Source: DATLBA01 sp035527275 | Lineage (GTDB): Bacteria; Planctomycetota; Phycisphaerae; FEN-1346 | DNA length: 36,800 nucleotides | Assembly (NCBI GenBank): GCA_035527275.1 | Contig: DATLBA010000073.1 | Span: 1 to 36,800 of the forward strand | Direction of reading: 5' to 3' | Shown: positions 15,571-23,748 of the stretch, piece by piece | Position numbering within the stretch: position 1 is the stretch's first letter | How the letters are laid out: every line of letters starts with the position of its first letter | Translations under genes and position numbers: made by a program | Notes under the pieces: generated by a model | Databases searched by the model: none | Seen by the model: the letters and a program-made list of their open reading frames with translations, nothing else | Told to the model about the DNA's origin: nothing

Positions 15571-16350
15571 CTATTCGCGCTCCGGCAGGCGCAAGCGCTG
15601 CCCGATGTAGAGCGTCGCGTTCGGCGAGGAGAGGACGTCTCGGTTGGCCTCGTAGATCTTTCGGTACATCGCCGCGTCGCCGTATAGACGCCGCGCGATC
15701 CCGATCAGTGTATCGTTCTTTCGGACGAGGTAAACCTTGGGTTGGTCGGCCTTGGGTGCTTCCCCCGGCTCATTGGGCTCGGGCAGGACGAGGCGGGACC
15801 CCACCTTCAACCGCCGCGGGTCCAGGCCCGGGTTGGCGGCCTGGATGACGCGGATGTACCCCGGTTCCCCGTAATGCTGGATGGCGATCTCGTAGAGCGT
15901 GTCGCCGCTTTGGATGGTATGGAACTTGCCCGCCCCCTTCTCCTGCGGGCGCCAGCGCTCGGAGACCACGATGCCCTGGACGCCGTCCGGCTTCAGCGTC
16001 GGTCCGGGAGGGTCCGCGCCGAGGACCGGCCGTTCGGTTCGAAGGGCGACGACCGTGCCCTCGTCCTCGGCCGTCGATTCCAGGTCGTGGGGCTCTTGCA
16101 CGACCTCTTCGGTCTCTGCTTCAGGCTTAGCGGATTCCTCGTCGGTTTCTTCTCGCGCTTTGGCGAGGCGGTCCCGCCAGCGCTCGTAAGCGGCCAGGGG
16201 GTCCTCGATGCGGAAGGCGTCGGGCTTCTTGGCGCGCGGCAAGGCGTCGCGCACCGCGCGCATGCCGCCCCTCTGCCCGGCGATATACAGGACAAAGACA
16301 CCTAGAGCGACCAACGATAGGAGCAGAATCGCCTTGGTAACCAGGCGCAT
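15571..16350 (-). CDS. Membrane-anchored protein with two LysM domains
   Basis: The 259-residue protein has one N-terminal transmembrane helix (about 5-25), an acidic, Glu-rich spacer (about 50-130) and two LysM domains (143-191 and 206-257). The repeats show the usual pattern, for example IQSGDTLYEIAIQHYG and LVRKNDTLIGIARRLYG. LysM binds N-acetylglucosamine-containing glycans, so a peptidoglycan-binding envelope role is likely. No catalytic domain is visible. The ATG at 16350 has GAGGTGGG upstream. It is the last gene after secDF (79 bases apart), in a unit that also carries a SpoIID-type protein. Confidence 0.88.
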   Translation of the reverse strand: MRLVTKAILLLSLVALGVFVLYIAGQRGGMRAVRDALPRAKKPDAFRIEDPLAAYERWRDRLAKAREETDEESAKPEAETEEVVQEPHDLESTAEDEGTVVALRTERPVLGADPPGPTLKPDGVQGIVVSERWRPQEKGAGKFHTIQSGDTLYEIAIQHYGEPGYIRVIQAANPGLDPRRLKVGSRLVLPEPNEPGEAPKADQPKVYLVRKNDTLIGIARRLYGDAAMYRKIYEANRDVLSSPNATLYIGQRLRLPERE

Positions 16351-16429
16351 CGACCCACCTCGACGAATCAGGCGAGAGAGGCGGCCTTCGCTCTCCCGTT
16401 TATAGTATCGGAGCGTAACAGCCCGTGGT

Positions 16430-19400
16430 TCACTTTTTCTGGTCCTTGCTGCCCCACGTCAACTGGTAAAGAGCATGGGTGGCTGGCAGCGTCACGAGGG
16501 CGCCGACGGCGGCCGGCCCCGCCCAGCCCGCGTGGGGCGGGCTGAACAGCATCACCGCACACAACGCGACGAAGGCCGGCAGGGCCGTCAACCCGACCCC
16601 CGCCAACACCTTGGCAAGCCAGGGGGCCTTGGCCGCCACCCTCCACGGCCGGTCTTCCACATACGCCACCACCCCCGAGCCTGCCAGAACCAGCCACAAA
16701 ATCTGTGCCGTCGCCCACACCCATCCGACCCACGAGCCGAAGAACTCCTCCGGCGGCTGCCGAAGCACCGCGTAGTAACCCAGGAGCAGGAGGCCCAGCA
16801 CCGGGTAAGCCCATACGTAGGCCTTGGACAGATACCCACGCAGGACGAGGACCGACGAGGCGATGGCGATGGACGAGTATGTGCCGACCAGAACGCCCAG
16901 CGTCATGACGAAACTGAATCCGTGGAGCGTCGAGGCCGTCCCGCCGCGCCAGTAAAGCACCGTGACAACCATCAGGGTCGTCAGGCTCGTCCAGATGGTT
17001 CGCGTCAGGGTCTGGTTGATGCTGCGGTTGCAGACGTCGGCCGAAAGGTCGCCGAACTTTCCGCGGTTCTCGCGGATGCGGTCGAAGACAACAATCGTGT
17101 CGTTCAGCGAGTAGCCGATGAGCGTCAGGAATGCACCGACCATCGGCAGGTTGATTCGCATGTCGGTAATGAGGAGCGGATTGCCCGACCACCAGGCGGC
17201 CACAAGGCCCGTGCAGGCCACGGCGCCAAGCGTGATGAACACGTCATGCACCAGGGCCACGACCGCCGCCACGCCGTAACCCACCTTGGCGAACCGGAAC
17301 CACATGTACAGGACGATGGCCACGAGGGAGAAGACGATGGCGATGACGGCCTTGTCCCACGTTTCGCCGGCCATCCGAGGCTCGAAACTGGTTGTCGAGG
17401 CGAAGACTTCTTCCGGCCCGAGGGAGAGCCTCACGACCTCGGTCCAGAACTCCGGGTTGGTCATCGCACCGCGCCTCCCCGCGTAATCCGAGCGGACCCA
17501 GACCTCGAACGCCGTGTACTCGCCCCGCCCGCCCGCCAGCCGCGTGCCCTCAATCCGGTAGAAAACCGTGCCGGCCAGGTCGGGATGTCTGTCCCGCAGG
17601 AAGGCTTCGATTCGGCGGCGGAGGCCCTCGACCGTCTGCGGCACGCTCACGCCCACCTTGATACGGATCTTTTCGAGGAATTCCCGCTCTTCGGGCGGGA
17701 CGAAACGGGTCACCGCATGGGTTGACTCGTCCCCTTCTTTCATTTCGCCGTCCGGGGCCGCCGGCAGCCGGGCTGCGGTTCGCGCGAGCCGCTCGCGGAC
17801 CACCTCTTCGGTAATCTCCGTCGTCTGGACGTTTTCGACGCGCCCGCCACGCGATTCGGGGCGCATGTCTTCAAACTTGCGGCTCAAGACGTCCTTGACC
17901 GACGCCTCGTCGGCCGCGACCTTCCGGCCGTCCGGCCCGATACTTTCCGACGAGACACTGATGATGAAGCGCGAAATCCCCTTCTCCCACCCCTCCGCCT
18001 CGAAGGGAAGTTCCTGGACTGTTGCGGTTGGGAACACCTCGGCCACGCGCTCCCGGACCTGGGCGATGGGCACTCCCGTTTGGCCCTCGGACGCCTTCAG
18101 CGCGAATTCCACCTGTGTGCCGCCTGTAAACTCGATGTCATACTTGCTCCGCCCCCGGCTGTAAAAGGCAACCGCACCGGCCAGCACCACCACGCCCGAA
18201 CAAAGAATCGCGCCGCGCGCGAAGCGCATCCAGTTCACGTTCGGCGCGCGGACCAACTGGAGCATCGTCATCCTCTTTACGATGCCCAACCTCACCGACG
18301 CCTCGAAGGTCATCCGCGTCATAATGAGGGCCGTGAACATGCTCGTGCCGATGCCGACGATGATCACCACGGCAAAACCCTTGACCTCCTCGGTCGCCAA
18401 CTGCGGCAAAAGCAGAACGAACGCAGGAATCAACGTCGTGACATTCGCGTCCAGAATGGTGCGGAAGGCGCGGCTGTAAGCCCTGCGAATGGCAAAGACA
18501 AGGCTTCCCTCGTGACCCTTTTCCTCGCGGAGACGCTCGAAAACGAGGACGTTTGCGTCCACACTCATGCCGATCGTCAGGATGAGACCCGCAATGCCGG
18601 GCAGCGTCCAGGCCGTCCCGCCCTGCTCGTTGCCGATCCACCACATAATGCACACGACCAGCAGGAGGTTGAGCCCCAGCGCCAGGTCGGCGACCACACC
18701 GGCGTAGAGGTAGTAGGCGGCCATGAACACCGCGACCAGGGCGAGGCCGATGAGGATGGCTTTCGTCCCCTTTCGGATGTTGTCGTCGCCGAGTTCCGGT
18801 CCGACGGTCCGCTCCTTGATGGGGTCGCCGAGGCTGACGGCCAACTTGCCGGAATTCAGGACCGTGACGACTTCGTCCCGCTCCTGCGTCCGGCCCCTGT
18901 ATCCTTCGATCATGCCGCCCGCCGAAAGTTGCGACCGAAGCACCGGCGCCGACTGGATCTCATGGTCCAGGATGATGGCCAGATACCGGTCCTTGTTCTC
19001 CGGTTTCGTCAATTGGCTGAAGCGCCTCTGGGCCCGCGGCTTAATCCTGAACGAAACGATGGGGTCGCCCTGGTAGGCGTCGGGCCGGGCCTCCGCCAGG
19101 TCTTCGCCGCCCACATCCTGGCCGTCGCCGACGTCCACGAGGACCTCGACCGCCTGCATCTCGTGGTCCACCGCATAGACGAAGTTCCATGCGTCCAGGC
19201 TGCCCTCCTGAAACCGCTCGTAGCCCCCCGTCATCGGGTACCACCGGTATCGGTGGTCTCGCGGGTCGGGAGAGTTCGAGGGGCTCTTGCCGGCCTCCTT
19301 GAGGCGCAGGATGCGCTCGAAGTTCGCCTTCTGAGCGTCCCGGACCTTGTCGGCGACGATGCGAAACTCAAGGACGCCCACCTGCCTGAGGAGCCGCTTC

Positions 19401-20086
19401 ACGCGCTCCACGCCCGGCCGGACCTCGAGTTTGCGCCTGACCCGCCCGCGCCACTGCTCTCGCGCCTTTTCGTCACCCGGATTAATCGTGAGCCAAATCG
19501 CGAATTCCCGAAAGGGTCCCCTCGTCCGGTTCAGGCCTATGACGCGCCATTCCGGCCGCTCGGCAGGCGGTGCCTGGCGAACCGACTCCTGAATCTGGTT
19601 GTCAACGTGTTCGAGGTGCAGCGCAGGGTCGGTCTGAACGGCCAGGCGAGTCTTTCCCTCGAACTTCTTGTATTCAGGCGGAACCGGCCGCATCTCTTTG
19701 CCCGGCCCCGCTTTCCCATCGTTCGTGATATGCTCGGCCGTGAGCGGCCCGGCCTCGACGGCCACCCGCGTCCGCCCGCCCGGCAGGACGATTTCCAGAC
19801 GTCGCTTCCCCACGGCGCGCACGACGTATCCGCCCATGCCCGAGGGGTCGATTCGCTTGGCGATGACGTCTTTGACCGCTTTGGCCTCGGGAGGTTCGAC
19901 GCCTTCTTCCGGCGGGCGCAACTCGTAAATCAGACTCGTCCCGCCCTGAAGGTCAATCCCCAGCGGGAACAGATACCGCAGGCTCGGTTCGGGGTCCGTG
20001 GCGTAATGGACCGCCAGTTTTGTGAGCGGCACGCCGACGACAATCGCGACAAGTATCAGGCTGATGATGTAAACGCCCTTGTTCAT
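16430..20086 (-). CDS. secDF: SecD-SecF fusion, Sec translocon accessory
   Basis: SecDF uses the proton gradient to pull proteins out on the periplasmic side. The 1218 residues hold a SecD half (about 1-600) with an N-terminal helix, the PLGIDLQGGTSLIYEL motif (41-56) and a six-helix bundle, then a SecF half (from about 605) with the FTGGTQVEFAL motif and a second bundle ending in GYSLNDTIVVFDRIRENRG. E. coli SecD plus SecF total about 940 residues; the extra length comes from a large SecF periplasmic insert and a C-terminal extension of about 110 residues with roughly four more hydrophobic helices. It starts at ATG 20086 after yajC, in the usual tgt-yajC-secDF order. Confidence 0.95.
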   Translation of the reverse strand: MNKGVYIISLILVAIVVGVPLTKLAVHYATDPEPSLRYLFPLGIDLQGGTSLIYELRPPEEGVEPPEAKAVKDVIAKRIDPSGMGGYVVRAVGKRRLEIVLPGGRTRVAVEAGPLTAEHITNDGKAGPGKEMRPVPPEYKKFEGKTRLAVQTDPALHLEHVDNQIQESVRQAPPAERPEWRVIGLNRTRGPFREFAIWLTINPGDEKAREQWRGRVRRKLEVRPGVERVKRLLRQVGVLEFRIVADKVRDAQKANFERILRLKEAGKSPSNSPDPRDHRYRWYPMTGGYERFQEGSLDAWNFVYAVDHEMQAVEVLVDVGDGQDVGGEDLAEARPDAYQGDPIVSFRIKPRAQRRFSQLTKPENKDRYLAIILDHEIQSAPVLRSQLSAGGMIEGYRGRTQERDEVVTVLNSGKLAVSLGDPIKERTVGPELGDDNIRKGTKAILIGLALVAVFMAAYYLYAGVVADLALGLNLLLVVCIMWWIGNEQGGTAWTLPGIAGLILTIGMSVDANVLVFERLREEKGHEGSLVFAIRRAYSRAFRTILDANVTTLIPAFVLLLPQLATEEVKGFAVVIIVGIGTSMFTALIMTRMTFEASVRLGIVKRMTMLQLVRAPNVNWMRFARGAILCSGVVVLAGAVAFYSRGRSKYDIEFTGGTQVEFALKASEGQTGVPIAQVRERVAEVFPTATVQELPFEAEGWEKGISRFIISVSSESIGPDGRKVAADEASVKDVLSRKFEDMRPESRGGRVENVQTTEITEEVVRERLARTAARLPAAPDGEMKEGDESTHAVTRFVPPEEREFLEKIRIKVGVSVPQTVEGLRRRIEAFLRDRHPDLAGTVFYRIEGTRLAGGRGEYTAFEVWVRSDYAGRRGAMTNPEFWTEVVRLSLGPEEVFASTTSFEPRMAGETWDKAVIAIVFSLVAIVLYMWFRFAKVGYGVAAVVALVHDVFITLGAVACTGLVAAWWSGNPLLITDMRINLPMVGAFLTLIGYSLNDTIVVFDRIRENRGKFGDLSADVCNRSINQTLTRTIWTSLTTLMVVTVLYWRGGTASTLHGFSFVMTLGVLVGTYSSIAIASSVLVLRGYLSKAYVWAYPVLGLLLLGYYAVLRQPPEEFFGSWVGWVWATAQILWLVLAGSGVVAYVEDRPWRVAAKAPWLAKVLAGVGLTALPAFVALCAVMLFSPPHAGWAGPAAVGALVTLPATHALYQLTWGSKDQKK

Positions 20087-20152
20087 GCCGGCCTCATTTC
20101 CTTTGCCTGACGACAGCGCCCGACCTCACGACATCCGGCGCAGGCGCGCGGC

Positions 20153-20539
20153 CTACTTCCTCTCGTCCTCGCCTTCGCCCTTCTCCTCGAGGTCGCCGAC
20201 CCTGTTGATGGCGTCGCGCGACACGTGGAGCCGCACGTCCTTGCTCTCGTCCACCTTCAGGACCACTTCCTTGTCGCCGATCGACGAGACGACGCCCCGG
20301 ATGCCGCCGACGGTCGTCACGTGGTCGTTCTTTTTCAGGGCGTCGAGCATCTCCTGTCGCTTCAACTTCCGCTCCTTCTCGCGCTTTCGCTGCGGGCGGA
20401 TCAGGAGCAGATAGAACACCCCGAAGATCAGAACCATCATGATCAGCATGTTCAAGCCGCCGCCCGTGGGCTGGCCATTTTCTCCCTCCGGGGGCCCATT
20501 CGGCGCTTCTTCCTGTGCGACAATCGCGTAGGTCTTCAC
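20153..20539 (-). CDS. yajC: YajC, Sec translocon-associated subunit
   Basis: YajC associates with SecDF in the inner membrane. The 128-residue protein has a short N-terminal segment with Gly/Pro/Asn/Glu residues, one transmembrane helix (about 28-47, LIMMVLIFGVFYLLLIRPQ), and the family core RPQRKREKERKLKRQEML followed by DHVTTVGGIRGVVSSIGD. The start is taken as GTG 20539 with AAAGGA nine bases upstream; an upstream ATG at 20638 would overlap tgt and add 33 non-family residues. The acidic C-terminus is short. It sits 66 bases before secDF. Confidence 0.92.
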   Translation of the reverse strand: MKTYAIVAQEEAPNGPPEGENGQPTGGGLNMLIMMVLIFGVFYLLLIRPQRKREKERKLKRQEMLDALKKNDHVTTVGGIRGVVSSIGDKEVVLKVDESKDVRLHVSRDAINRVGDLEEKGEGEDERK

Positions 20540-20612
20540 GGCTCGTCCTTTCCAATGGCCTCGGCCGCCGGCAACCGCGCGGCGGCACAAAGCGAGTCGA
20601 AGTCTCCCCTTT

Positions 20613-21710
20613 TTAGTCGCTCTGGTAGTATCTGTCAAGCAAGCCCTGCGCCTCGGCGTCGAACCGCCCCGCTCCGGCGGCCTCGCGCAGCCGCCTGAAC
20701 AGCCGCGTGTAGAAACGCAGGTTGTGGATGCTCACCAGTATCGGGCCCAGCATTTCCCTCGCGGCGAACAGGTGCCGAAGCGTTCCCCGGCTGAAGCGAC
20801 GGCACGACGGGCAGTCGCAACCCTCCTCCACCGGCCTCTTGTCCCGAAGGAAACGCTCGTTCCGCAACCGCAGCGGGCCGTCGAACGTGAACGCGCAGGC
20901 GTTGCGGCCGTTGCGCGTCGGCAGGACGCAATCAAAAAGGTCGGCCCCGCGCGCCACGGCCGCCACCACGTCGCGCAGTTCGCCGACGCCCATCACGTAC
21001 CGCGGCCGGTCGGGCGGCAGGAGCGGCAGCGTCCAGTCCAGCACCTCCACGAGCCGCTCGTGCCCTTCGCCCACGCTCACACCGCCCACGGCGTAGCCGG
21101 GGAAATCCATCGCCACCAGCCGCTTGGCGCATTCGGCTCGCAGGTCGCGCTCCACCCCGCCCTGGACGATGCCCCACAAGGCTTGGCCCGGCTGCCGGTG
21201 GGTTGCGCGGCACCGCTCGGCCCACGCCAGCGTCCGCCGGACCGCTTCGGTCACCTCCTCGCGCGGACACGGATACGGCGGGCACACGTCCAGCGCCATA
21301 ATGATGTCGGCGCCGAGGGCGTTTTGGATCGCGACGGCCGCCTCCGGCGTCAGCCGTATCTGGGTCCCGTCAATGGGACTGCGGAAGACGACCCCCTCGT
21401 CCGTCACGCGGCGCAGACCTGCCAGACTGAAAACCTGATAGCCGCCGCTGTCGGTCAGAATGGGCCCGTCCCAGGCCATCATGGCGTGCAGGCCGCCCAG
21501 GTCGCGAACCACCTCCGGCCCCGGGCGAAGCGCCAGGTGGAACGTGTTTGCCAGGACGATCTGGACACCGACTTGGCGGAGCGTTTCGGGCCGGACGCCT
21601 TTGACCGTCGCTTTTGTGCCGACGGGAATGAAGGCAGGTGTCTCGACGCGTCCGTGCGGTGTCGTCAGGCGGCCGCGGCGCGGCCCGCCCTCACCCGAAG
21701 GCGCAGCCAT
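20613..21710 (-). CDS. tgt: tRNA-guanine transglycosylase
   Basis: Tgt swaps guanine-34 in the anticodon of GUN tRNAs for the queuosine precursor preQ1. In the 366-residue protein Asp87 (LTDSGGYQVF) and the nucleophile Asp260 (FDCVLPTRNGRNA) are present. The zinc site is complete: Cys298, Cys300, Cys303 (CDCPSC) and His329. ATG 21710 is chosen because GGGAGGTG lies just upstream and because the family start begins here; the reading frame stays open further upstream into spoIID without family sequence. A gene for QueH, the last step of queuosine synthesis, lies two genes upstream. Confidence 0.96.
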   Translation of the reverse strand: MAAPSGEGGPRRGRLTTPHGRVETPAFIPVGTKATVKGVRPETLRQVGVQIVLANTFHLALRPGPEVVRDLGGLHAMMAWDGPILTDSGGYQVFSLAGLRRVTDEGVVFRSPIDGTQIRLTPEAAVAIQNALGADIIMALDVCPPYPCPREEVTEAVRRTLAWAERCRATHRQPGQALWGIVQGGVERDLRAECAKRLVAMDFPGYAVGGVSVGEGHERLVEVLDWTLPLLPPDRPRYVMGVGELRDVVAAVARGADLFDCVLPTRNGRNACAFTFDGPLRLRNERFLRDKRPVEEGCDCPSCRRFSRGTLRHLFAAREMLGPILVSIHNLRFYTRLFRRLREAAGAGRFDAEAQGLLDRYYQSD

Positions 21711-21798
21711 CACCTCCCACCCAAACTCTTCCGCTTGACTCACAATCAGGGATACCAAAAAGGCGTCAGGAAACCTGTTTCCATCTTCCGCCCGCCGG

Positions 21799-23055
21799 TT
21801 AGTAGGCACACACCAACTGAACGCCGGGGTAGTAATAGCGCAGGATTTCCTCGGCTGTCTTCCCGTGCTCCGCAAGATACTCTGCGCCGTACTGGCACAT
21901 GCCGACGCCATGGCCCAGACCGTGACCCTCTTCCAGCACGATCCGGTCACCCGCATCGCGAATCATGAACCACGTGCTCGGGGCCTTCCGCCCGCCGACG
22001 AGGTTGCGCCAAAGGTCGGCGCGCAGCGCGACGGAATACTCGCCGGCGTCCGTCACGCGAATCTTCGTAGCCCGTCCGTCACTCGTTCGCGCGGCGATTT
22101 CGACGCCCTGGACCTCGCCGAGCCGGCGTAGGGCTTCCAACCCGCTTCGCCGCAGCGCCTCGCCCACTTCCTTCTTGAAAATCTCCTTGCCGGACCACTG
22201 ATACCGCCTTGATCGGAAACAATAGGGGCACTTGACGCCCGCCAAGGGCGGAGGCGTCCGGCCGCCGAAGACCTCTCCGACCGGCGCGGTCGCCCCGCCG
22301 CACGTCGAATGATAATAGGTGGTGAGCAAGTGAAGCCGCCCGGCTTCGTCGCGGTACGTCGCCACAACCCCGCACGTCGCCGCGACCGCTTCCCATGTCT
22401 TGTCGGTTTCAGTATTGAAGCCGCCGTAGACCTGGCTCCGTTCGGAGTCGTAGACGTCGAAGTCTCGGGCCACACGCCGGTTGCGATGATCGAGCGCGTA
22501 AGTCCGCGCTGCGACGGCCTGTGCGGCGTAGGCTTCCGGATGCCAGGTGCGCGGTAGTTCGTTCGCCAACACGCCCGCCAGATACGCCTCCATCCGAACT
22601 ATATTGATAGCCCGCACGGCCCCCTCGGGCGTCGGGGCGATCCGCAGGAACCCCCGGTAGGACCGCTCGCGCACGCCACCGCCGACGCGCTGCCGCACGC
22701 ACAAAGTGCCGTCGCGCTCGGGATGGAGTTCGACGGTCCCCGGCCCTAGCGCACGCCCACCGGCTGCCAGGACACCCTCGCGCAGATCGAACCGCGTCCA
22801 TTCGAGCCGGTCGCCCGACGCGATCTTCCCGGACCTGTCCGCGAGCCGGTAGGGACCATCCACCGCCACCCCCAGCGAAGCGGCGTCGCTTCCGAGTTTG
22901 ACGCGGATGAAAGGCGCCCTCTCGGCGCGGGCCAGGTCGCGCGGCCGGGGACCCTCGCAGGCGCATCCTCCCAGAACGGCGGCCGCCATCCCGACGGCCA
23001 GAACCGCAAACAGGGCGGCCCCTCGAAGTCCGCGTCCGTCCGACTCTTTTCTCAC
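21799..23055 (-). CDS. SpoIID/LytB-family lipoprotein, probable peptidoglycan lytic transglycosylase
   Basis: This 418-residue protein starts with a lipoprotein signal peptide (lipobox LGGC, Cys31), so it is likely membrane-anchored in the periplasm. The SpoIID domain (about 145-418) has ANELPRTWHPEAYAAQAVAA with Glu166 matching the catalytic Glu of SpoIID. It also has the Cys/His-containing YYHSTCGGATAP and the C-terminal HGLGHGVGMCQYGAEY segment. SpoIID cleaves denuded glycan strands during B. subtilis engulfment; related proteins occur in non-sporing bacteria. The start is GTG 23055, overlapping the queH stop by four bases. Its position between two queuosine genes is unexplained by function. 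Confidence 0.9.
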   Translation of the reverse strand: MRKESDGRGLRGAALFAVLAVGMAAAVLGGCACEGPRPRDLARAERAPFIRVKLGSDAASLGVAVDGPYRLADRSGKIASGDRLEWTRFDLREGVLAAGGRALGPGTVELHPERDGTLCVRQRVGGGVRERSYRGFLRIAPTPEGAVRAINIVRMEAYLAGVLANELPRTWHPEAYAAQAVAARTYALDHRNRRVARDFDVYDSERSQVYGGFNTETDKTWEAVAATCGVVATYRDEAGRLHLLTTYYHSTCGGATAPVGEVFGGRTPPPLAGVKCPYCFRSRRYQWSGKEIFKKEVGEALRRSGLEALRRLGEVQGVEIAARTSDGRATKIRVTDAGEYSVALRADLWRNLVGGRKAPSTWFMIRDAGDRIVLEEGHGLGHGVGMCQYGAEYLAEHGKTAEEILRYYYPGVQLVCAY

Positions 23056-23642
23056 CTTGCACCTCCCGGCACGGTTTCCCCCTTGCCCCCGTGATACAGG
23101 TGCAGCCGCGTCGGGGCAAATCGTTCCTGTTCGCTGAACAGGCAGCCGCAGTATTGCTGCCGATAGAGACTGCGTCGTTCGGCCTCGTCGTGGCCGCGGT
23201 CCGCCAGTGGTCGCCAGTCTTCATAATGAAACCGGAGGCCGCGCTCGGCAGCCGCCTCCTCGCCGATGCGGCGAATCGCCTCATGGTCCTGGTGCTCGGA
23301 GACCAGAAGCGTCGTCGTCAGGCCGGTGAACCCCCTCTCGGCGGCCACTCGCGATGTCTCCCCTAGGCGCAGCCGATAACAGGCCAGACAGCGTTCAGGC
23401 CGGTCCCACGGCACGGACCTGAGGAAGGCTTTCGGGTCGTAGCGGTCATCGACGATCAGGTCCAGCCGCTTCTGGTCGGCGAGGACCTGGACGCTTTTTG
23501 TGCGGCGGCGAAATTCGAGAAGGGGCTGAATGTTGGGATTGTAAAAATGGACCACAAACGGGCCGAGTTGATGGAGGGGGTCAAGAATGGCGGCCAGGCA
23601 TTGGCTGCAACATGCGTGGACTAGAAGCCTCGGTTCGGCCAT
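23052..23642 (-). CDS. queH: Epoxyqueuosine reductase QueH
   Basis: QueH carries out the last step of queuosine synthesis, reducing epoxyqueuosine in tRNA; it is the non-homologous alternative to cobalamin-dependent QueG. The 196-residue protein has the family features in order: LLVHACCSQC, VVHFYNPNIQPLLEFRRR, the paired-Cys ERCLACYRLRLGETSRVA, TTTLLVSEHQDHEAI and LYRQQYCGCLFSE. The cysteines are those expected to bind the iron-sulfur cluster and second metal. ATG 23642 is chosen by family start; no strong ribosome site is seen, and an inverted repeat lies just upstream (23675-23743). With tgt in the same unit it indicates queuosine modification. Confidence 0.9.
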   Translation of the reverse strand: MAEPRLLVHACCSQCLAAILDPLHQLGPFVVHFYNPNIQPLLEFRRRTKSVQVLADQKRLDLIVDDRYDPKAFLRSVPWDRPERCLACYRLRLGETSRVAAERGFTGLTTTLLVSEHQDHEAIRRIGEEAAAERGLRFHYEDWRPLADRGHDEAERRSLYRQQYCGCLFSEQERFAPTRLHLYHGGKGETVPGGAR

Positions 23643-23674
23643 GGGGAAGCGCGTCCAACATCCAGGGGCCCCAA

Positions 23675-23743
23675 GTCCAAAGTCGCGCGCCAAAGCCTGT
23701 CGCACGGCTTTGACTTCGGGTTTCGAGACCTGCGACTTTGGAC
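23675..23743. repeat. Nested inverted repeat upstream of queH
   Basis: Outer arms GTCCAAAGTCGC (23675-23686) and GCGACTTTGGAC (23732-23743) match perfectly over 12 bases. Inside, CAAAGCC (23691-23697) and GGCTTTG (23706-23712) pair over 7 bases around an 8-base loop. It fills most of the 106-base gap between the TPR/alpha-CTD gene and queH. It could be a terminator or attenuator in the transcript, or a dispersed palindromic element. Confidence 0.6.
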
Positions 23744-23748
23744 CGATT

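Noticed and set aside
18080..20110. Plus-strand open frame of about 670 codons opposite secDF
   Set aside because: Composition is Arg/Asp/His-rich mirror sequence with no motif, while the minus strand encodes SecD with clear signatures.
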